From Podocnemis expansa (Eukaryota > Chordata > Testudines > Podocnemididae): a DNA stretch of 64,000 bases. Position numbers and translations under genes: made by a program. Positions 24,469-35,666 of this stretch are shown here, piece by piece (the first letter of the stretch is position 1; each line of letters begins with the position of its first letter). The stretch is taken from assembly GCA_007922195.1 (NCBI GenBank), contig ML682067.1, positions 6,971,702-7,035,701 on the forward strand, read 5' to 3'. The notes under the pieces are model-generated. The model was given only the letters and a program-made list of their open reading frames with translations. It was not told the origin of the DNA and searched no databases.

Positions 24469-24699
24469 GACTCTAGAAGCCTCTCAGCATGCTGACAGGG
24501 CAGAGCACTTCCTGCTTCCTGTGGGTGCTGTGCACCCTGGGAAGAAGGTCACAACGTGTTATTTCGAAATAATGGTTAAAAGGGTGTTGTTTCGAAATAA
24601 CAGCTGTTTCGAAACAGCGGTTCTTATTTCGAAAGGATGGGATCTTATTTCAAAATAAAAGTACTGTGTAGACATAGTCCTTGTCTAATCAATCAATCA

Positions 24700-24740
24700 A
24701 ATCATAGGGCTGGAAGGGATCTTGTGAGATTTTGGCTACT
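24700..24740 (-). repeat. CR1 3' end fragment
   Basis: 'AATCATAGGGCTGGAAGGG' followed by 'atcttgtgaga' is the reverse complement of a CR1 3' terminus. The rest of the copy is too diverged or truncated to follow. Confidence 0.6.
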
Positions 24741-24905
24741 TGTCTGATCTCTTTTTGTCTTCTGCATATCTCTGATGTCCAGTCCTAGTCTCCCTCCATA
24801 ACCTCCTCATCCAATGTCATTCTCCCATCATCATTTCCTCAACTACTTATTCCTAATTCCTTTACTCCAGCAGTCTCATTTCTCTCCCTCACACCTCATC
24901 TCTTT

Positions 24906-25784
24906 GACTAAGTTCACACACAAAGTGCTTGTTTTGAAACAAGCTGTTTCGAAATAAAGCCTTATTTCAAAACACCTTTTTTCAAAATAAAAAAGTGTTT
25001 TCAAAATAAGGGAAAAGGAGGAAATCGAAATAGCATGTCCCGTGTGACATGCTATTTCAAAATAGGAGAGGGGTGGGGGAGGGAGGCTCTGTGTTGGGCC
25101 TGGAGGCCCTGCCCCTGGGATTCCTCTGTCCCCCCTCCTGGCTCGTGTGGGGGGCTTCCTGTACCCCCCATGGCTTCTGCCTGGTGTGGGGGGGCTTCCC
25201 CAGAGCGGTGCCAGGGAAGCCCCCCACGGCATCCACGGGGGGGCTTCCTCTGCTGCCCCGCGCCGGGCTGGGGCCACGGGGGCGTGGAGGAAGCCCAGGG
25301 GCAGGGTGCCCCAGTCTTGGGGGCAGCCCCAGCTGGCTCCCCCCTTCCCATTGCTGGGGGTAGGGGGTGAAGGGGGCTGAGGTTCCTGTGCCCCCCTGCT
25401 CCCAGCAAGGGGAAGCAGGGGGAAGCCGGTTGGGGCACCCTCCAACCCCCTGCACCCCACTCAGCACCCTGGCCAGGGTGCTGGGGGGGGGTGGGACCTT
25501 CCCCCCAGGGTGCTATGCACCTTGGGAGGAAGGTCCTTGTTATTTCGAAACACTCTCTTTGTTTTGAAATAATATGTCCAAATGGCTTATTTCGAAACCA
25601 CTGGTTTTGAAATAATCCTCCTTTCAAAAGCAAAGTGGGTTTAAGCTGTTTCAAAAGGAGGGCTCTTTTTTCAAAACGAGGAGCTCCCTCCTTTCAAAAC
25701 AAGAAAAGGTTGTTTGGACATAGGGACTTTTATTTCGAAGCAACCAGTGTTGTTTTGAAATAAAAGCCCTGTGTGAACATATCC
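24906..25784. mobile_element. Harbinger-type MITE with TTATTTCGAAA repeats, 879 bp
   Basis: Ends GACTAAGTTCACACAC and GTGTGAACATATCC are imperfect inverted copies, flanked by TTT on both sides. Subterminal zones (24,925-25,065 and 25,540-25,765) are packed with TTATTTCGAAA-like words, while the centre is very GC-rich and non-coding. The ends match the MITE at 58,132, so both probably used the same transposase source. Confidence 0.75.
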
Positions 25785-26516
25785 TTTGTTATGTTGCTTT
25801 CCTGTGCTTGTTCCTTAATTTAGTTCTTAGTTCACCTCCATATCAAGCTAGATGCTCTCTTCTTTACAAGTCCTTGTTTGATCCCAGTGTCCCCCAGAAG
25901 TCAGCTGGCTACAATTTCCTTCCTTAGTGTCCACTCTCAGCCTCCCTGCTATGGCTTGCTGTTTCACCAAACTCAGACTCCTTATACCAGTCTAGTCCTT
26001 TCACTTCTCTTAATCCAGGTTGTGCCCCCCCCCCCCTTAGAACTGGCTGCCTCCTTTCTATATGGTGTCTGGTTCCCAACAGAAGAGTTTTTCACGAAAC
26101 AGAAAAGATAGACACCACTATTGAGAGCAGGGAGCCAGGCCCAAAGCAGCTCCAGACCAGCCATTGCTGTGAATGTTCTGAGTCCCTGTAGCTGTGGGCT
26201 GGAGATAGAGAGCGTGCACATTCCATGGGAATAGCGTGCATACAGTCTAGTCAGAACGAGAAGCCATGCTCAAGGAGGATGGGGACTTAGGAATTTATCT
26301 GTGGTCTAGAAATTCCCTATTGACTGTGTGCAAACAGTGTTTTTCCCAAAGGCTTGTCATTTGGCCCAGTTTGGTCAACTTTTTTTGGGGGGGGGGGGGG
26401 ATGGCTAAAGGCACAAAGCCTGCTTCTCTGCCCATTAAAGAGCCCATAAAGCAAATGCAAGAAAAAAGAAGCAATTGATGTTAAGATACTTTTCAATGTT
26501 ATAGTATAACCAAAAC
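25785..26516. other. No gene recognised
   Basis: Contains a C-run (about 26,026-26,037) and a G-run (about 26,386-26,400). No exon or named repeat is visible. Confidence 0.4.
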
Positions 26517-26783
26517 CAGTGGTGGTCTCTAAACTGGGGGCGGGGGCATGGAGGAACACTCGAAGGTGTGTAGTGGGACCTAGGTCAGTGCCCACAGAGG
26601 ATGAGGGCAGTAGCACACTTCCAAACCCTTTCAGCCCCCATTTTAGTACTACCTCTAGCCTCAGCTCCTTCCCTATCCCCAGTTCCACTCCAAGCTCTGC
26701 CTTCAGCTTAAGCTCTGCTGATGAGTAATGCAGGTGCAGACAGATTGCATTAATGGTAAGAAAGGGCACAACTGGAAAAGTTT
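26517..26783. mobile_element. hAT-type MITE fragment, about 267 bp
   Basis: The left end CAGTGGTGGTCTCTAAACTG and the right end AAAAGTTTGCACACCAGTG are approximate inverted copies of a common hAT terminus. Flanking octamers ACCAAAAC and ACCTACAT agree at five of eight positions. The interior is non-coding. Confidence 0.5.
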
Positions 26784-28167
26784 GCACACCAGTGACCTAC
26801 ATACATTATTTAAAGCTTTGGGAGCTGGACTTTTATCTAGAAGGCAATGGCTGGAAAACTTAGACTATTGAATATCAACAGGCTAGCGCTGAATGACTTC
26901 TCAAAGATTTCAGATTTGTGTGATCCAAAGGAAAATGGATAGTCTACTGTATAGATGCACAAATGCTTTCCACTTGTTTCATCCTCTGAATCAAAGCTTT
27001 TTTTTATTAAAGCAGCATATGTCATTTCATTACTGCACTTTGAGAGACAGAAGAGGCTGTTGATCTTCATAGCTGAAGGATGGCTTTCAGCAATGGTGGA
27101 AATCCAGACACCTAATATTTGCATGATGTCAGTCATCAAAAGGTGCTTTCCCAAAATCAGGGGTGTCCCACCTTTTTGGGTGAAGGGCTACACTGTAGTT
27201 CTTTTCTCAGCTGGGGGGGGGGGGGAGGCTGTTGAGAATTTTTGATAAGACATAGAAATCAGTTATTAATAAAATAATGATTAGTGTGACATTTGGCACT
27301 GCTTGTGCTTGTACTATGTACAGAGGACAAGAGGGGCAGGGGTACCTTGTGTGAGGGAAGGCAGGGCATGGGGAGCACAGCAGAGGAGTGGAGGGGAAGA
27401 AGGGTGAGGTGGGGGGGAGCAGAGCAGCTGGGTGGCAGGACACAGCTACTTCCTGACAAGGATCCGACCAACTCTGCTCTCCTCACTCCCTGCCAGGCAC
27501 TGCTCAGGGAAAAGAGAGCAGTGCTGGGGAGAAGGGGAGGAGAACAGAGTCAGACAGACAGGACAGAAATCCTGACAGTCCTGCAGGGGTCACTGGTTTT
27601 TGCATTGGGCACCTCCTGTTACAGAAATATTGATGGGTAACAATTTCCAGAGAATTTTTTGCCACTAAGATCAGGGGAAGGACAGGGGTGCTGGGGTTAG
27701 GGATTTGGGAGGAGAGCAGAACTGAGGGGATGTCCGGGTCAGGAAGTAGCTGGATCCTGCTAACCAGCTGCACTGCTCCCCTGCCTCTTCATCCTCCTGT
27801 CTTCTCCTTCCCCCCTCCCCCCCGCCCATTCAGCACTGCTCTTCTTCTCCTGGATTCAGATTGCCCTTGGGCTTAGTTTTCTTTCACCTCCACACACTCA
27901 CTAGACTGAGCACAATGCCAGCTCAGCTCACACCCACCCACCCTCTACCACATAGGACCCAGCTGGTTCAGCTTTCAGGATCTTGTGGCTGCACTCTATA
28001 GGTTGGATGAAAACCCTTGGCAGGCTGGAGTCTAGCCCCCAGGCTGCAGGTTCGACAAGCCTGTCCAAGATATATAATCCATGTGCAAAATGAGCTTTAG
28101 TATGAAGTTGAGAATAAGCAATTATGCACTCACCAACAGAGCTAGCCATGGTTAAACTCAACCTCAG
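26784..28167. other. No gene recognised; possible hAT end and GC-rich blocks
   Basis: At 27,157 'CAGGGGTGTCCCACCTTTTTG' looks like a hAT left end without a clear partner. A G-run at about 27,213-27,226 and purine-rich sequence at 27,320-27,560 follow. No supported exon. Confidence 0.35.
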
Positions 28168-28660
28168 CCATAGAATCATAGGGTTGGAAGGGACCCCACG
28201 AGGTCATCTAGTNNNNNNNNNNNNNNNNNNNNNNNNNNNNNNNNNNNNNNNNNNNNNNNNNNNNNNNNNNNNNNNNNNNNNNNNNNNNNNNNNNNNNNNN
28301 NNNNNNNNNNNNNNNNNNNNNNNNNNNNNNNNNNNNNNNNNNNNNNNNNNNNNNNNNNNNNNNNNNNNNNNNNNNNNNNNNNNNNNNNNNNNNNNNNNNN
28401 NNNNNNNNNNNNNNNNNNNNNNNNNNNNNNNNNNNNNNNNNNNNNNNNNNNNNNNNNNNNNNNNNNNNNNNNNNNNNNNNNNNNNNNNNNNNNNNNNNNN
28501 NNNNNNNNNNNNNNNNNNNNNNNNNNNNNNNNNNNNNNNNNNNNNNNNNNNNNNNNNNNNNNNNNNNNNNNNNNNNNNNNNNNNNNNNNNNNNNNNNNNN
28601 NNNNNNNNNNNNACATGGAGCCATTGATTCCTACACGCTGAAACCGTTGTTCTAGCCATG
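28168..28660 (-). mobile_element. CR1 LINE copy interrupted by the assembly gap
   Basis: On the minus strand the copy ends at 28,168 with the standard CR1 3' terminus (complement of ATAGAATCATAGGGTTGG). On the other side of the gap, 28,613-28,660 encodes the ORF2 segment QRVGINGSM of the reverse transcriptase. It is therefore one 5'-truncated CR1 with its middle unsequenced. The 5' junction lies near 28,660. Confidence 0.85.
28213..28612. other. Assembly gap, 400 N
   Basis: Exactly 400 undetermined bases lie inside a CR1 copy. Long translated frames across this region are artefacts of the N run. Confidence 0.99.
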
Positions 28661-29504
28661 TTTCCTTGTTCTTGTGCCTGTAAAAATAAGGTATCTCCTT
28701 ACCATTATTAATGGTTAAATGATACAATATAAACTATGTTCAGAATTGTATACTATAATTACAATTTTAGGAAGTACTTAAGTGACTCAGAAGCCTGGGT
28801 CCTGTTGATTTTCAAGGGGATTTTGACTTCCAAATCACTTAACATAATTTTTTTTAAGCATCTGTGTGTGGATGTCTGGATTACAATAGTAACTAGAAGT
28901 CCTGGTCAGGCTCCTAGTATATTAAGCACTTTATAAAGATCTGAAAGACATAGTCCTTACCCCCAAAACAATTTATAGTCTGCTTTACAACAGGCCATAA
29001 AGGGAGATCCCTGTATTAGAGTGTACAAACCCATGCTCGGCCAAATGGCACTAAAAGGCGTTAATGGCCCAAATAGCCTTGCTCATCCAATGTGGGATAT
29101 CCTAGCTGAGATAAAATATATATATATATATATATAAGAACTCTGGGAAAAAAAACTGAGATATTGAAGTTAGGTGATACAATTATTATTTTTAACACCA
29201 TAGCTTAGCCTAGGTGGTGGTGGTCTTTATTATGCCTGAGGAAGTATTCGCCACTGTGTTCTGAGATATCAGTGATACATAACCTTATATTTTAACCAAT
29301 GCCTTTCATGTGTAGGGGAGTACACCAATGCCAGCATCCTATCTACAGGGTAGTAAAGTAGTCATCAAGGAGAAATTTGCATTACTCAGAGTATAATGGT
29401 TTGAAGTCAAGCCCCTTTACATCCTATCTATTTACTAGGGAGTTCCACCTCACACTATCCTCTTGTTATGTAGTTGAATAAATCAGTGCATTCCTAACCT
29501 GCAG
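28661..29504. other. No gene recognised; (TA)n tract
   Basis: A (TA)n microsatellite lies at about 29,115-29,137. Sequence near 28,920-28,990 ('aagcactttataaagatc') resembles the 3' part of an old MIR or L2 copy but is too short to call. Confidence 0.4.
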
Positions 29505-29640
29505 TAGAATCATAGAAACTGGAAGAGGCCTTAAGAGGTCATTGGATCCAGTCCCCTGCAGTCATGGCAGGACCAAGTACCCTCTTAAACCATCACTGAT
29601 AGATGCTCTTAAAATCTTTCTTTCCATAATAGAGTATTGT
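29505..29640 (-). mobile_element. CR1 LINE 3' fragment
   Basis: 'AGAATCATAGAAACTGGAAG' and the following 'gaggtcattggatccagtcc' are the reverse complement of a CR1 3' end. A plus-strand tail of the same subfamily lies at 43,105-43,290. The copy is 5'-truncated within about 135 bp. Confidence 0.75.
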
Positions 29641-30102
29641 AATTAGAGTATGTCCCTAGTAAAGTGAGAGGTCTTTCTAGGAACGTAGTCTAATTGTTCC
29701 ATGCAGTCATAGTCTTGACTGTTCCCTAGGTCAGAAGTAGCATAACCTAGCAACTCTTGTGATAGATCTCACTGCCCAAGCTGTAGATGTTGAGAACACT
29801 GTGGAGTTTAATATATATCACAATACTGAAGTCTGCACAGTTTTGGACACTAATCCTGGTTTTGTTGAAAGAAACATCATGATGATGCAATAAGGTACTT
29901 CTAACTTTCTAAGTCATGAGTATTTCCTTCTGCAGTTAAATTTTGTGGTGCTTAATACCAACAAATTAACATTTAAACAGGTTAAATGTCAAATTAAATG
30001 CCTAAGTTGCTTGTGCAATTATGAAATTTCCTCTGAATATAAGGGAGGCAAAGTATACCATGGGTAAAGCAGAGAAAAGATGAATTAGTATACACAGAGA
30101 GG
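29641..30102. other. No gene recognised
   Basis: AT-rich spacer without supported features. Confidence 0.4.
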
Positions 30103-30205
30103 AAGAACAGTCTATTGGTTAAAGTACTAGCTAAGGATTTGGGAGAAATGGATTCAAATTGCTGCTCTGCTGCACACTTCTTGTGTGACTTGGATAATCA
30201 ATCTG
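30103..30205 (+). repeat. MIR-type SINE fragment
   Basis: 'cagtctattggttaaagtactagc' followed by 'ttcaaattgctgctctgctgc' and 'cttgtgtgacttgg' follows the order of the 5' and central part of MIR. Confidence 0.65.
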
Positions 30206-31708
30206 GAAATCAACTCAATAAAACCACCCCCTCAAGCAGTGTAACACTGCAATGATGGGAGTGCATTTCCCATCAGTGCAATGAAGATGCTACACTAAAG
30301 GGAAGCTAGGAAAGTCCCTTGTAAAACAAGAGAAATCTATTGAGTAACAAAAGCAGAACAAAAACAATCTATGCGAGTTAAAAGCAAAACATTAAACACT
30401 TCACAAATTTATGGAACAGAGCTCAGGAAGGTGAAAGCACATTCCTTTTCATTTTGGCTATATGTGTAGCAGCTGTGATTCACAGGTCAATGCACGTGAA
30501 GCTGAAGTAATCTTTAATAATCCGTGGGATGGAGTGGTAGAGGTAGGGATGTTACTCCAGATACTCTGAGGAGTGTTGAGGGAGGAGTGAGATAGGGAGG
30601 TGAAAAGGAATTCTCCATAGATTGCTAATGGAGGCAAGCCCATGAACATTGAACCTAAAGTCTGCAATATCTGTGTTTGTTGCTGAAGGAGCCCCATTTT
30701 GTCCTAATGCATCTCCAACCCCTTTTCCTTCTGTGGCTCCTGGTTTTTTTTCTCCTGTCCATTCTTTCCTTCTTCATACAGGCTGAAATATTCACCCTCC
30801 AGGTCTTCTGCAACACTGGTTTGCAGGCTATCGCAGAACAAGTGAGCCTGAGTCCTCTTCTGTCAGGGCTGTCCCTGAGGGTTGGGGCCCAGGATCAGTC
30901 AGCCTGTGGGGGCCCCCTGCTTCCTGCAATCAGGGGGGTGATGGGGACCAGTCCAGAGGTTGGGGTCTGTACTCCCTTCCCACAGGGGTAGAGCAGGCCA
31001 GCCTAGAGGCCAGGATCTGTTTCCATGGCCCGCCCCTGGGATGGCTACTCCTCCCTGCGGGCAGGGAGGGCTGGCCCTGAGACCAGGCTCTGCACTCCTG
31101 CCCTGCCCCTTGCTTCAGCTTGCTGCCCCACTTTCTCCTCACCCCAAGGATGGAAGTTAATGGGGTCTCCATTAAGTACAGCATGGAGCTCTTCATGAAA
31201 ATGCATCAGGACCAGAACATCTGTTTGGCTCCATCTTCTGATATGCTTTCCACAGTTCCTTTGTTTTCACATGGCTCTGCTTCTGGTCCCTGTTATGTGC
31301 CTTGCAATCACCTTGCAATCTGCTCATAATTATCCATGTTTCTATGACTAGTCTATAGCTGTGCTTGCACAGCCTCTTCTTCCCATAGGCCCAGGTAATC
31401 CAATATCTTCTGTCTACTCCAGTTTGGAGCATGTCTGGAGCATGTAGCTGGCACAGTCAGCTAGGCAGTTGTGCACAGCAGTGGAGGGCTGCTAGATGTG
31501 CTGACCAAGCTGGACAACCAGAAAAAGTCATCTGAAAAATCTGTGGGGTTTGAAGAGAATGAGGCTTCTACTGTTCAGAATCTTTGCGTGCTCAGTGTCT
31601 GGCATTTTGGGAGAACTGCTGGAGGACTGTCTACACTTGCCCTGTGTCATTCTTAGTACATCAGTCATGTTTCCACACCACTTGATGTTCTTGTGTTGCC
31701 ATAACAGT
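30206..31708. other. Mixed DNA with a weak exon candidate and a GC-rich repeat piece
   Basis: At 30,782-30,841 a 60-nt segment open in phase 0 (AEIFTLQVFCNTGLQAIAEQ) lies between a strong pyrimidine tract ending TTCATACAG and a GTGAGC. It is too short to decide. The GC-rich block at about 30,890-31,130 resembles parts of the hAT-bounded element at 47,690-47,800 (ccagcc-agaggccagg and ggctactcctccct-type strings) and is probably a fragment of that family. Confidence 0.3.
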
Positions 31709-32490
31709 TGTAAGAAAAATTATATGTAATCTCTTCTGTAGGACAGTGAGAAAGGTGCTGAAGTGTAGGCCTCGTTGGAGCTGTGGGTTGCTATGGTAGT
31801 GGGGTCGTTTCTCTGGCAAGTCATGTATCTAAGTTTCTTTAACAAGTAGCCTAGAGTTGATAGTTAAAGTGTGTTATCTCCCCTTTCTCATGCTTTTTCT
31901 CCTGACCATCTGGACAAGAAATGTAAGCTAGACTGTCCGTCTTTGTTCTAACTGAAAAGGGAGTATTACCTCCTATCTCCTGCTCACCCTTTTTGGCACC
32001 ACAGCCTCACAAGAATGTAAGGTCAGCATCTCTAGGCAGAAATTAATGAGTTTGCAGGTACTGCGGCTGCCCAGGATAATGCAAATGATGTCAACAGTAA
32101 ACAGAGGCGGGGATAATTATATGCATTTTTTAATCATTAATATGTATTTAATAATGTTAATGTAACCATATAAGGGTCTCTAAAACATTGTCAATCATGT
32201 AAGCATTATCATAGCATTATCATACTGTACTGAATAAAAGTGTTTGTAATGCTGCCCCTCGGGGCTCTCTCTTGCACTCGAGTTGTTGGGGGGGCCTGCT
32301 CAGAGGGGCTAGCACTTCTTTGCTGCCCTCTGATGCAGTTCCTTTTGTTATTCAGCTGAATAATAAACTCTGAACCACACCTCGTTCTCTGCTCATTGGA
32401 GTCTCGGCTGGGAACGGGTCTGCTTCATTGGGGAGGCTCTGGTGTGCCTCTTTCTGAACTTGAGGGCCAGAGTTAGATTTTTCCCCCACA
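31709..32490 (+). mobile_element. Endogenous retrovirus solo LTR, about 782 bp
   Basis: The segment starts with TG and ends with CA (TTTCCCCCACA) and is flanked by a 4-bp duplication CAGT on both sides. Internally there is a TATA-like AATAAAAG near 32,235, a GC-rich stretch like an R/U5 start, and an AATAAA signal at about 32,365. No retroviral coding sequence flanks it, so it would be a solo LTR formed by recombination. A 4-bp duplication is common for gammaretrovirus-like elements. The short terminal inverted repeat is weak, so the borders are provisional. Confidence 0.55.
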
Positions 32491-32899
32491 CAGTGCACTA
32501 ACATCTATGGGAGACAAGCATAGGCGCATGTATTAAGACAACAAAAGAAAGTTTACAGTGACCCAACTTTGTCACATAGACCTAATATTGCTTGCTTTCC
32601 AGGCTTGTTGTCTAAACCACTACTGCCTGCTTGCTGACAGAGGTCTTCCCTGTTACTCCTGCCAACTCTTTGCCACTCTGCATTTCTCCTGCATAATTGA
32701 AACTTGCCAGCTGTTTAACTTGTTCATTAATTAACAGACTGTTTTCTTAATTGTTTCTAAAGTATAGCATGGTTCAGAGTTGTCTTTAGAAGGCTGATTA
32801 TCTGTTTGGCATCTTTGTAACTCAAGACTGTCTTAGTTTTAGTAGCACTTTGGTGATGGGCATAAGTAACATTGGGCAACATGTTAAAAAGGTGTTTAA
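32491..32899. other. No gene recognised
   Basis: Spacer between a solo LTR and a MITE, without supported features. Confidence 0.4.
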
Positions 32900-33520
32900 G
32901 GGTACATATTCACTGCAATAGAAGAAACGCTGGCCCTGACCACTAGACTTGTGCTTGCAGGGATCAGGCTGTGGGGTTAAAATTTCCTATGCGGTTTCTA
33001 TGGGGTTCAGATTGCAACTCAGACTGAAAACTCAGGAGACAGATGAACTAAGAGCCCAGGGCTCCAGACTGAATCCAAATGTCATCTACCCTACAATTTT
33101 TAGCCATTTGCCCTGAGCCCTGCCACCTCAAGGCAACTGGCTTAGGACAGGCAAGGCCAGTGCCAGGTTTGGGCACAAGCCAAGTAACCCATAGCTTAGT
33201 GCCTCACATTATAAAAGTCCTCTAAATATGTCAGAGATAACTAAGATTTATCATAATTGAAATTGATAATGCAAATAAGGCTTTTTGCAAGATGTAGTTA
33301 TTTTTCATTGCATCTTTGCCTCTGTATATATGCAAATATATTAGTTATCATTCATTTTTTCCATTACCCTTTCTGTTATAATGCAGTGCACTTGTTTTCT
33401 TTTTATATTTTTATGGTATGGGGCCTCTGAATGTTGCCATAGTTTAGGGCCTCAGCATATCTTAATCCAGCCCTGGAAAGGGCTATGCCATGATTCTTTT
33501 ATTGCAGTGTAGACATATCC
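32900..33520. mobile_element. Harbinger-type MITE with TAA target duplication, 621 bp
   Basis: Ends GGGTACATATTCACTGCAAT and ATTGCAGTGTAGACATATCC are inverted copies, flanked on both sides by TAA, the TWA-type target of PIF/Harbinger. Around 33,150-33,475 the interior contains what may be a further inserted repeat ('cttaatccagccctgg' region). Non-coding. Confidence 0.75.
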
Positions 33521-33655
33521 TAAGTGATTTAGGTGGTTCAGTCCTGTTTGCAAAAGTGACTTGGGAACTTAGACTTTTAAATCCTATTAATTTTCAATGG
33601 TACTCAAGCTTCTAAATTGCTCAGGAATGTCTGAAAAAACTTGCCCATAATCATA

Positions 33656-35235
33656 GGCTATATCCACACCCCCATGCTTAAATCGAAATAAAAATCATTA
33701 AATCAAGTCAACTTGAATCAATTTAAGCAAAAACACCAAATCAAAATAGCAAGTCCTGACACAGGACCTGCTATTTCAATTCAAGAGAGGGGCACCACGG
33801 GAGGTGTGCCAACATGGCCCCCTGGTAGGGCCATATTGCTGCCCAATCCCCTGCCACTGGCTCTCCCCCAGGACACACATGGGGAGGCCCCTCTTCCCCA
33901 TGGCTTTACCAGAGGTGGAGAAAGGATTGGGGGCACCCCAAAACCACTGCTGCTAACTGGGCGGCAAGGGCTGAGCTTGTGGGGTGCCCCAGTACTCCTG
34001 CCACTGGCCGAGCATCAGGGCCAGAGCTAGCGGGGCACCCCAAAACCCTTTTTGCTGTCCGGGCGGCAGCCCTGCCACTGACAGGGCAGTGCTCTCTGAG
34101 CACCCCGAAGCCCCCAGTGAGGCACCCCAAAACCCCTTTTGCTGGCGGGTCTGTAGTAACCTTTGGGGAGGAAGGGGTTAACTATCTGGTCAGTGAGTCC
34201 CAGGACAGCCAATAGGAATGAAGCACAGCTTTTTGAATTGTAACAGCAGCCTGGCCTAGGCCTGTTTGGATGCAGCAGAGCTCCTGGAAGGATCAGGAGG
34301 AGGCCAGAGGGGCCTGAGGAAGAATCCGGCAACATCCCTACCAGAGATAAGTTAAGTTTGGTACTGACCAGGCGTGAGTAGAACAGGGAATGTTTATTTA
34401 GATGCGGTCAGGGTATTTTCTTTGTTTTTGGCTTGTTTTTTGGATTTCTCTGTGCTGAGCACATGTACCCCCTCCCACTACCCTGTAACTACCTAAGTTA
34501 ATTCCCAGAGAAGCAACTCTTTGTGTTTATTATCTGTTCTTTTTGATTAAAGAGTTTACCTTTTAAGCAAGTTCTGGTTCTGTGTCCTGAAAGGCAAGAG
34601 GTTTGTGTGCACGTGCCTTAGACTGCACAGGCAGCTACTAGAGGGAACCCTGTTCCAGTTCCAGCTCATATTGCAGCTGGGGTCCAGTCACTTTCCTGAG
34701 AGAGGAATAAAGAGGATTGCAAGTACCTAACAGGGAGGAATTCCCAAGTGCGCCTTCCTGTGTCTCAAGAGGGTTTTTTGCATTTGGGTGGTGGCAGCGA
34801 TACCACTCCAAGGCCAGGAATTGGAGGCCTTGGAGACTTTTAAGAGCAGGCTTTAAGGCCAGTGGCTTTTCTGGCCTGTTGCAGGCCCCCACCTTCTGCA
34901 CTCAGAGTGCCAGAGTGGGGAAAAAGCCTTGACAGGTGCACCCCAAAACCCCTTTTGCTGGCCAGCAGCAGGGGTTTTGGGGTTCCCTGCGAGCTCTGCT
35001 CCTGACGCCTGGCCAGCGGCAGAGGTACTGGGGCACCCTGTGAGTTCATCCCCTGCTGCTTGGCCAGCGGCAGGGGGTTTCAGGGTGCCCTTTGAGCTCA
35101 GCCCCTGCCACCCGGCCAGCAGCACGGGGTTTCAGGGCGACCCATGAGCTCTGCCCCCCACCGCCCTGCAATCCCCCCTGCACCCTTCCCCTCCCTGGCC
35201 AGGGTGGTGATAAAAACCAACATGTGGACATAGCC
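33656..35235. mobile_element. Harbinger-type MITE inserted in CR1 tail (holds a solo LTR)
   Basis: Ends GGCTATATCCACAC and GTGGACATAGCC are inverted copies with ATA on both sides, placed exactly within the CR1 terminal repeat. The interior consists of repeated units with 'gcaccccaaaaccccttttgctg' variants (seen near 33,930, 34,035, 34,120, 34,940 and further). A 783-bp LTR splits it at 34,152-34,934; without the LTR it is about 800 bp. Confidence 0.8.
34152..34934 (+). mobile_element. Solo LTR, family A copy 1 (783 bp)
   Basis: The segment starts TGTAGTAACC and ends GCCTTGACA. It matches, in opposite orientation and over its full length, the segment at 60,775-61,556. A GATTAAAG polyadenylation-like signal lies near 34,545. 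The flanking pentamers GGGTC and GGTGC do not match well, unlike those of copy 2. No retroviral genes flank it. Confidence 0.8.
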
Positions 35236-35666
35236 ATAGGGTTGAAAAGGACCTCATCAGGTCATCTAGTCCAACTCCCTGATAAGAGTAGGACCACTAC
35301 CACTAAATCATCTCAGCCAGGGTTTTATCTAACCGGGCCTTAAACATTGTCAAAGATGGTGATTCCACCACCTCCCTAGGTAACCCATTCCAATGCTTCA
35401 CCGCCCTCCTAATAAGAAGGATTTTCCTAATATCCAACCTCGATCATGCCAGCTGCAGCTTGAAACCATTCATTTCTCCTTGTTCTGTCCTGTTACTACT
35501 GAGAACAGCCTAGCTCCCTCCTTGTTGGAGCACCTCTTCAAGTAATTAAAGGTTGCTATCAAATTCCCCCCCCCCCCTTCTCTTCTACAGACTAAATAAG
35601 CCACATCCCTTCAGTCGCTTTTTGTCAGTGATGTACCCCAATACCCTAATAATTTTTGTTGCCCTC

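Larger units (their letters stand above)
21207..24680. mobile_element. Relict autonomous PIF/Harbinger element, 3.5 kb
   Basis: Inverted ends GGCTATGGCTACA (left) and TGTGTAGACATAGTCC (right) enclose a transposase-derived gene on plus and a Myb/SANT-like gene on minus, in convergent orientation. That two-gene content is the hallmark of PIF/Harbinger transposons. Next to both ends lie several copies of the palindromic word TTATTTCGAAATAA or decayed forms. I see no clear 3-bp target duplication (flanks CTT and TTG), which may reflect decay. The interior is much richer in GC than its surroundings, as expected for a transferred or recently inserted coding element. Confidence 0.85.

Noticed and set aside
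25052..25654. Long frames on both strands in the GC-rich centre of the MITE
   Set aside because: GC-rich non-coding DNA has few stops; proline- and glycine-rich translations without domains on both strands indicate chance.
28124..28727. Long open frames across 28.1-28.7 kb on both strands
   Set aside because: They consist mainly of N; only the short CR1 ends are real sequence.
29115..29137. (TA)n tract as a promoter TATA cluster
   Set aside because: Simple microsatellite; no associated transcript signal.
30782..30841. 60-nt exon-like segment AEIFTLQVFCNTGLQAIAEQ
   Set aside because: The splice motifs are decent, but it is phase 0 to 0 and fits neither neighbour of the phase chain; kept only as a note in the regional entry.
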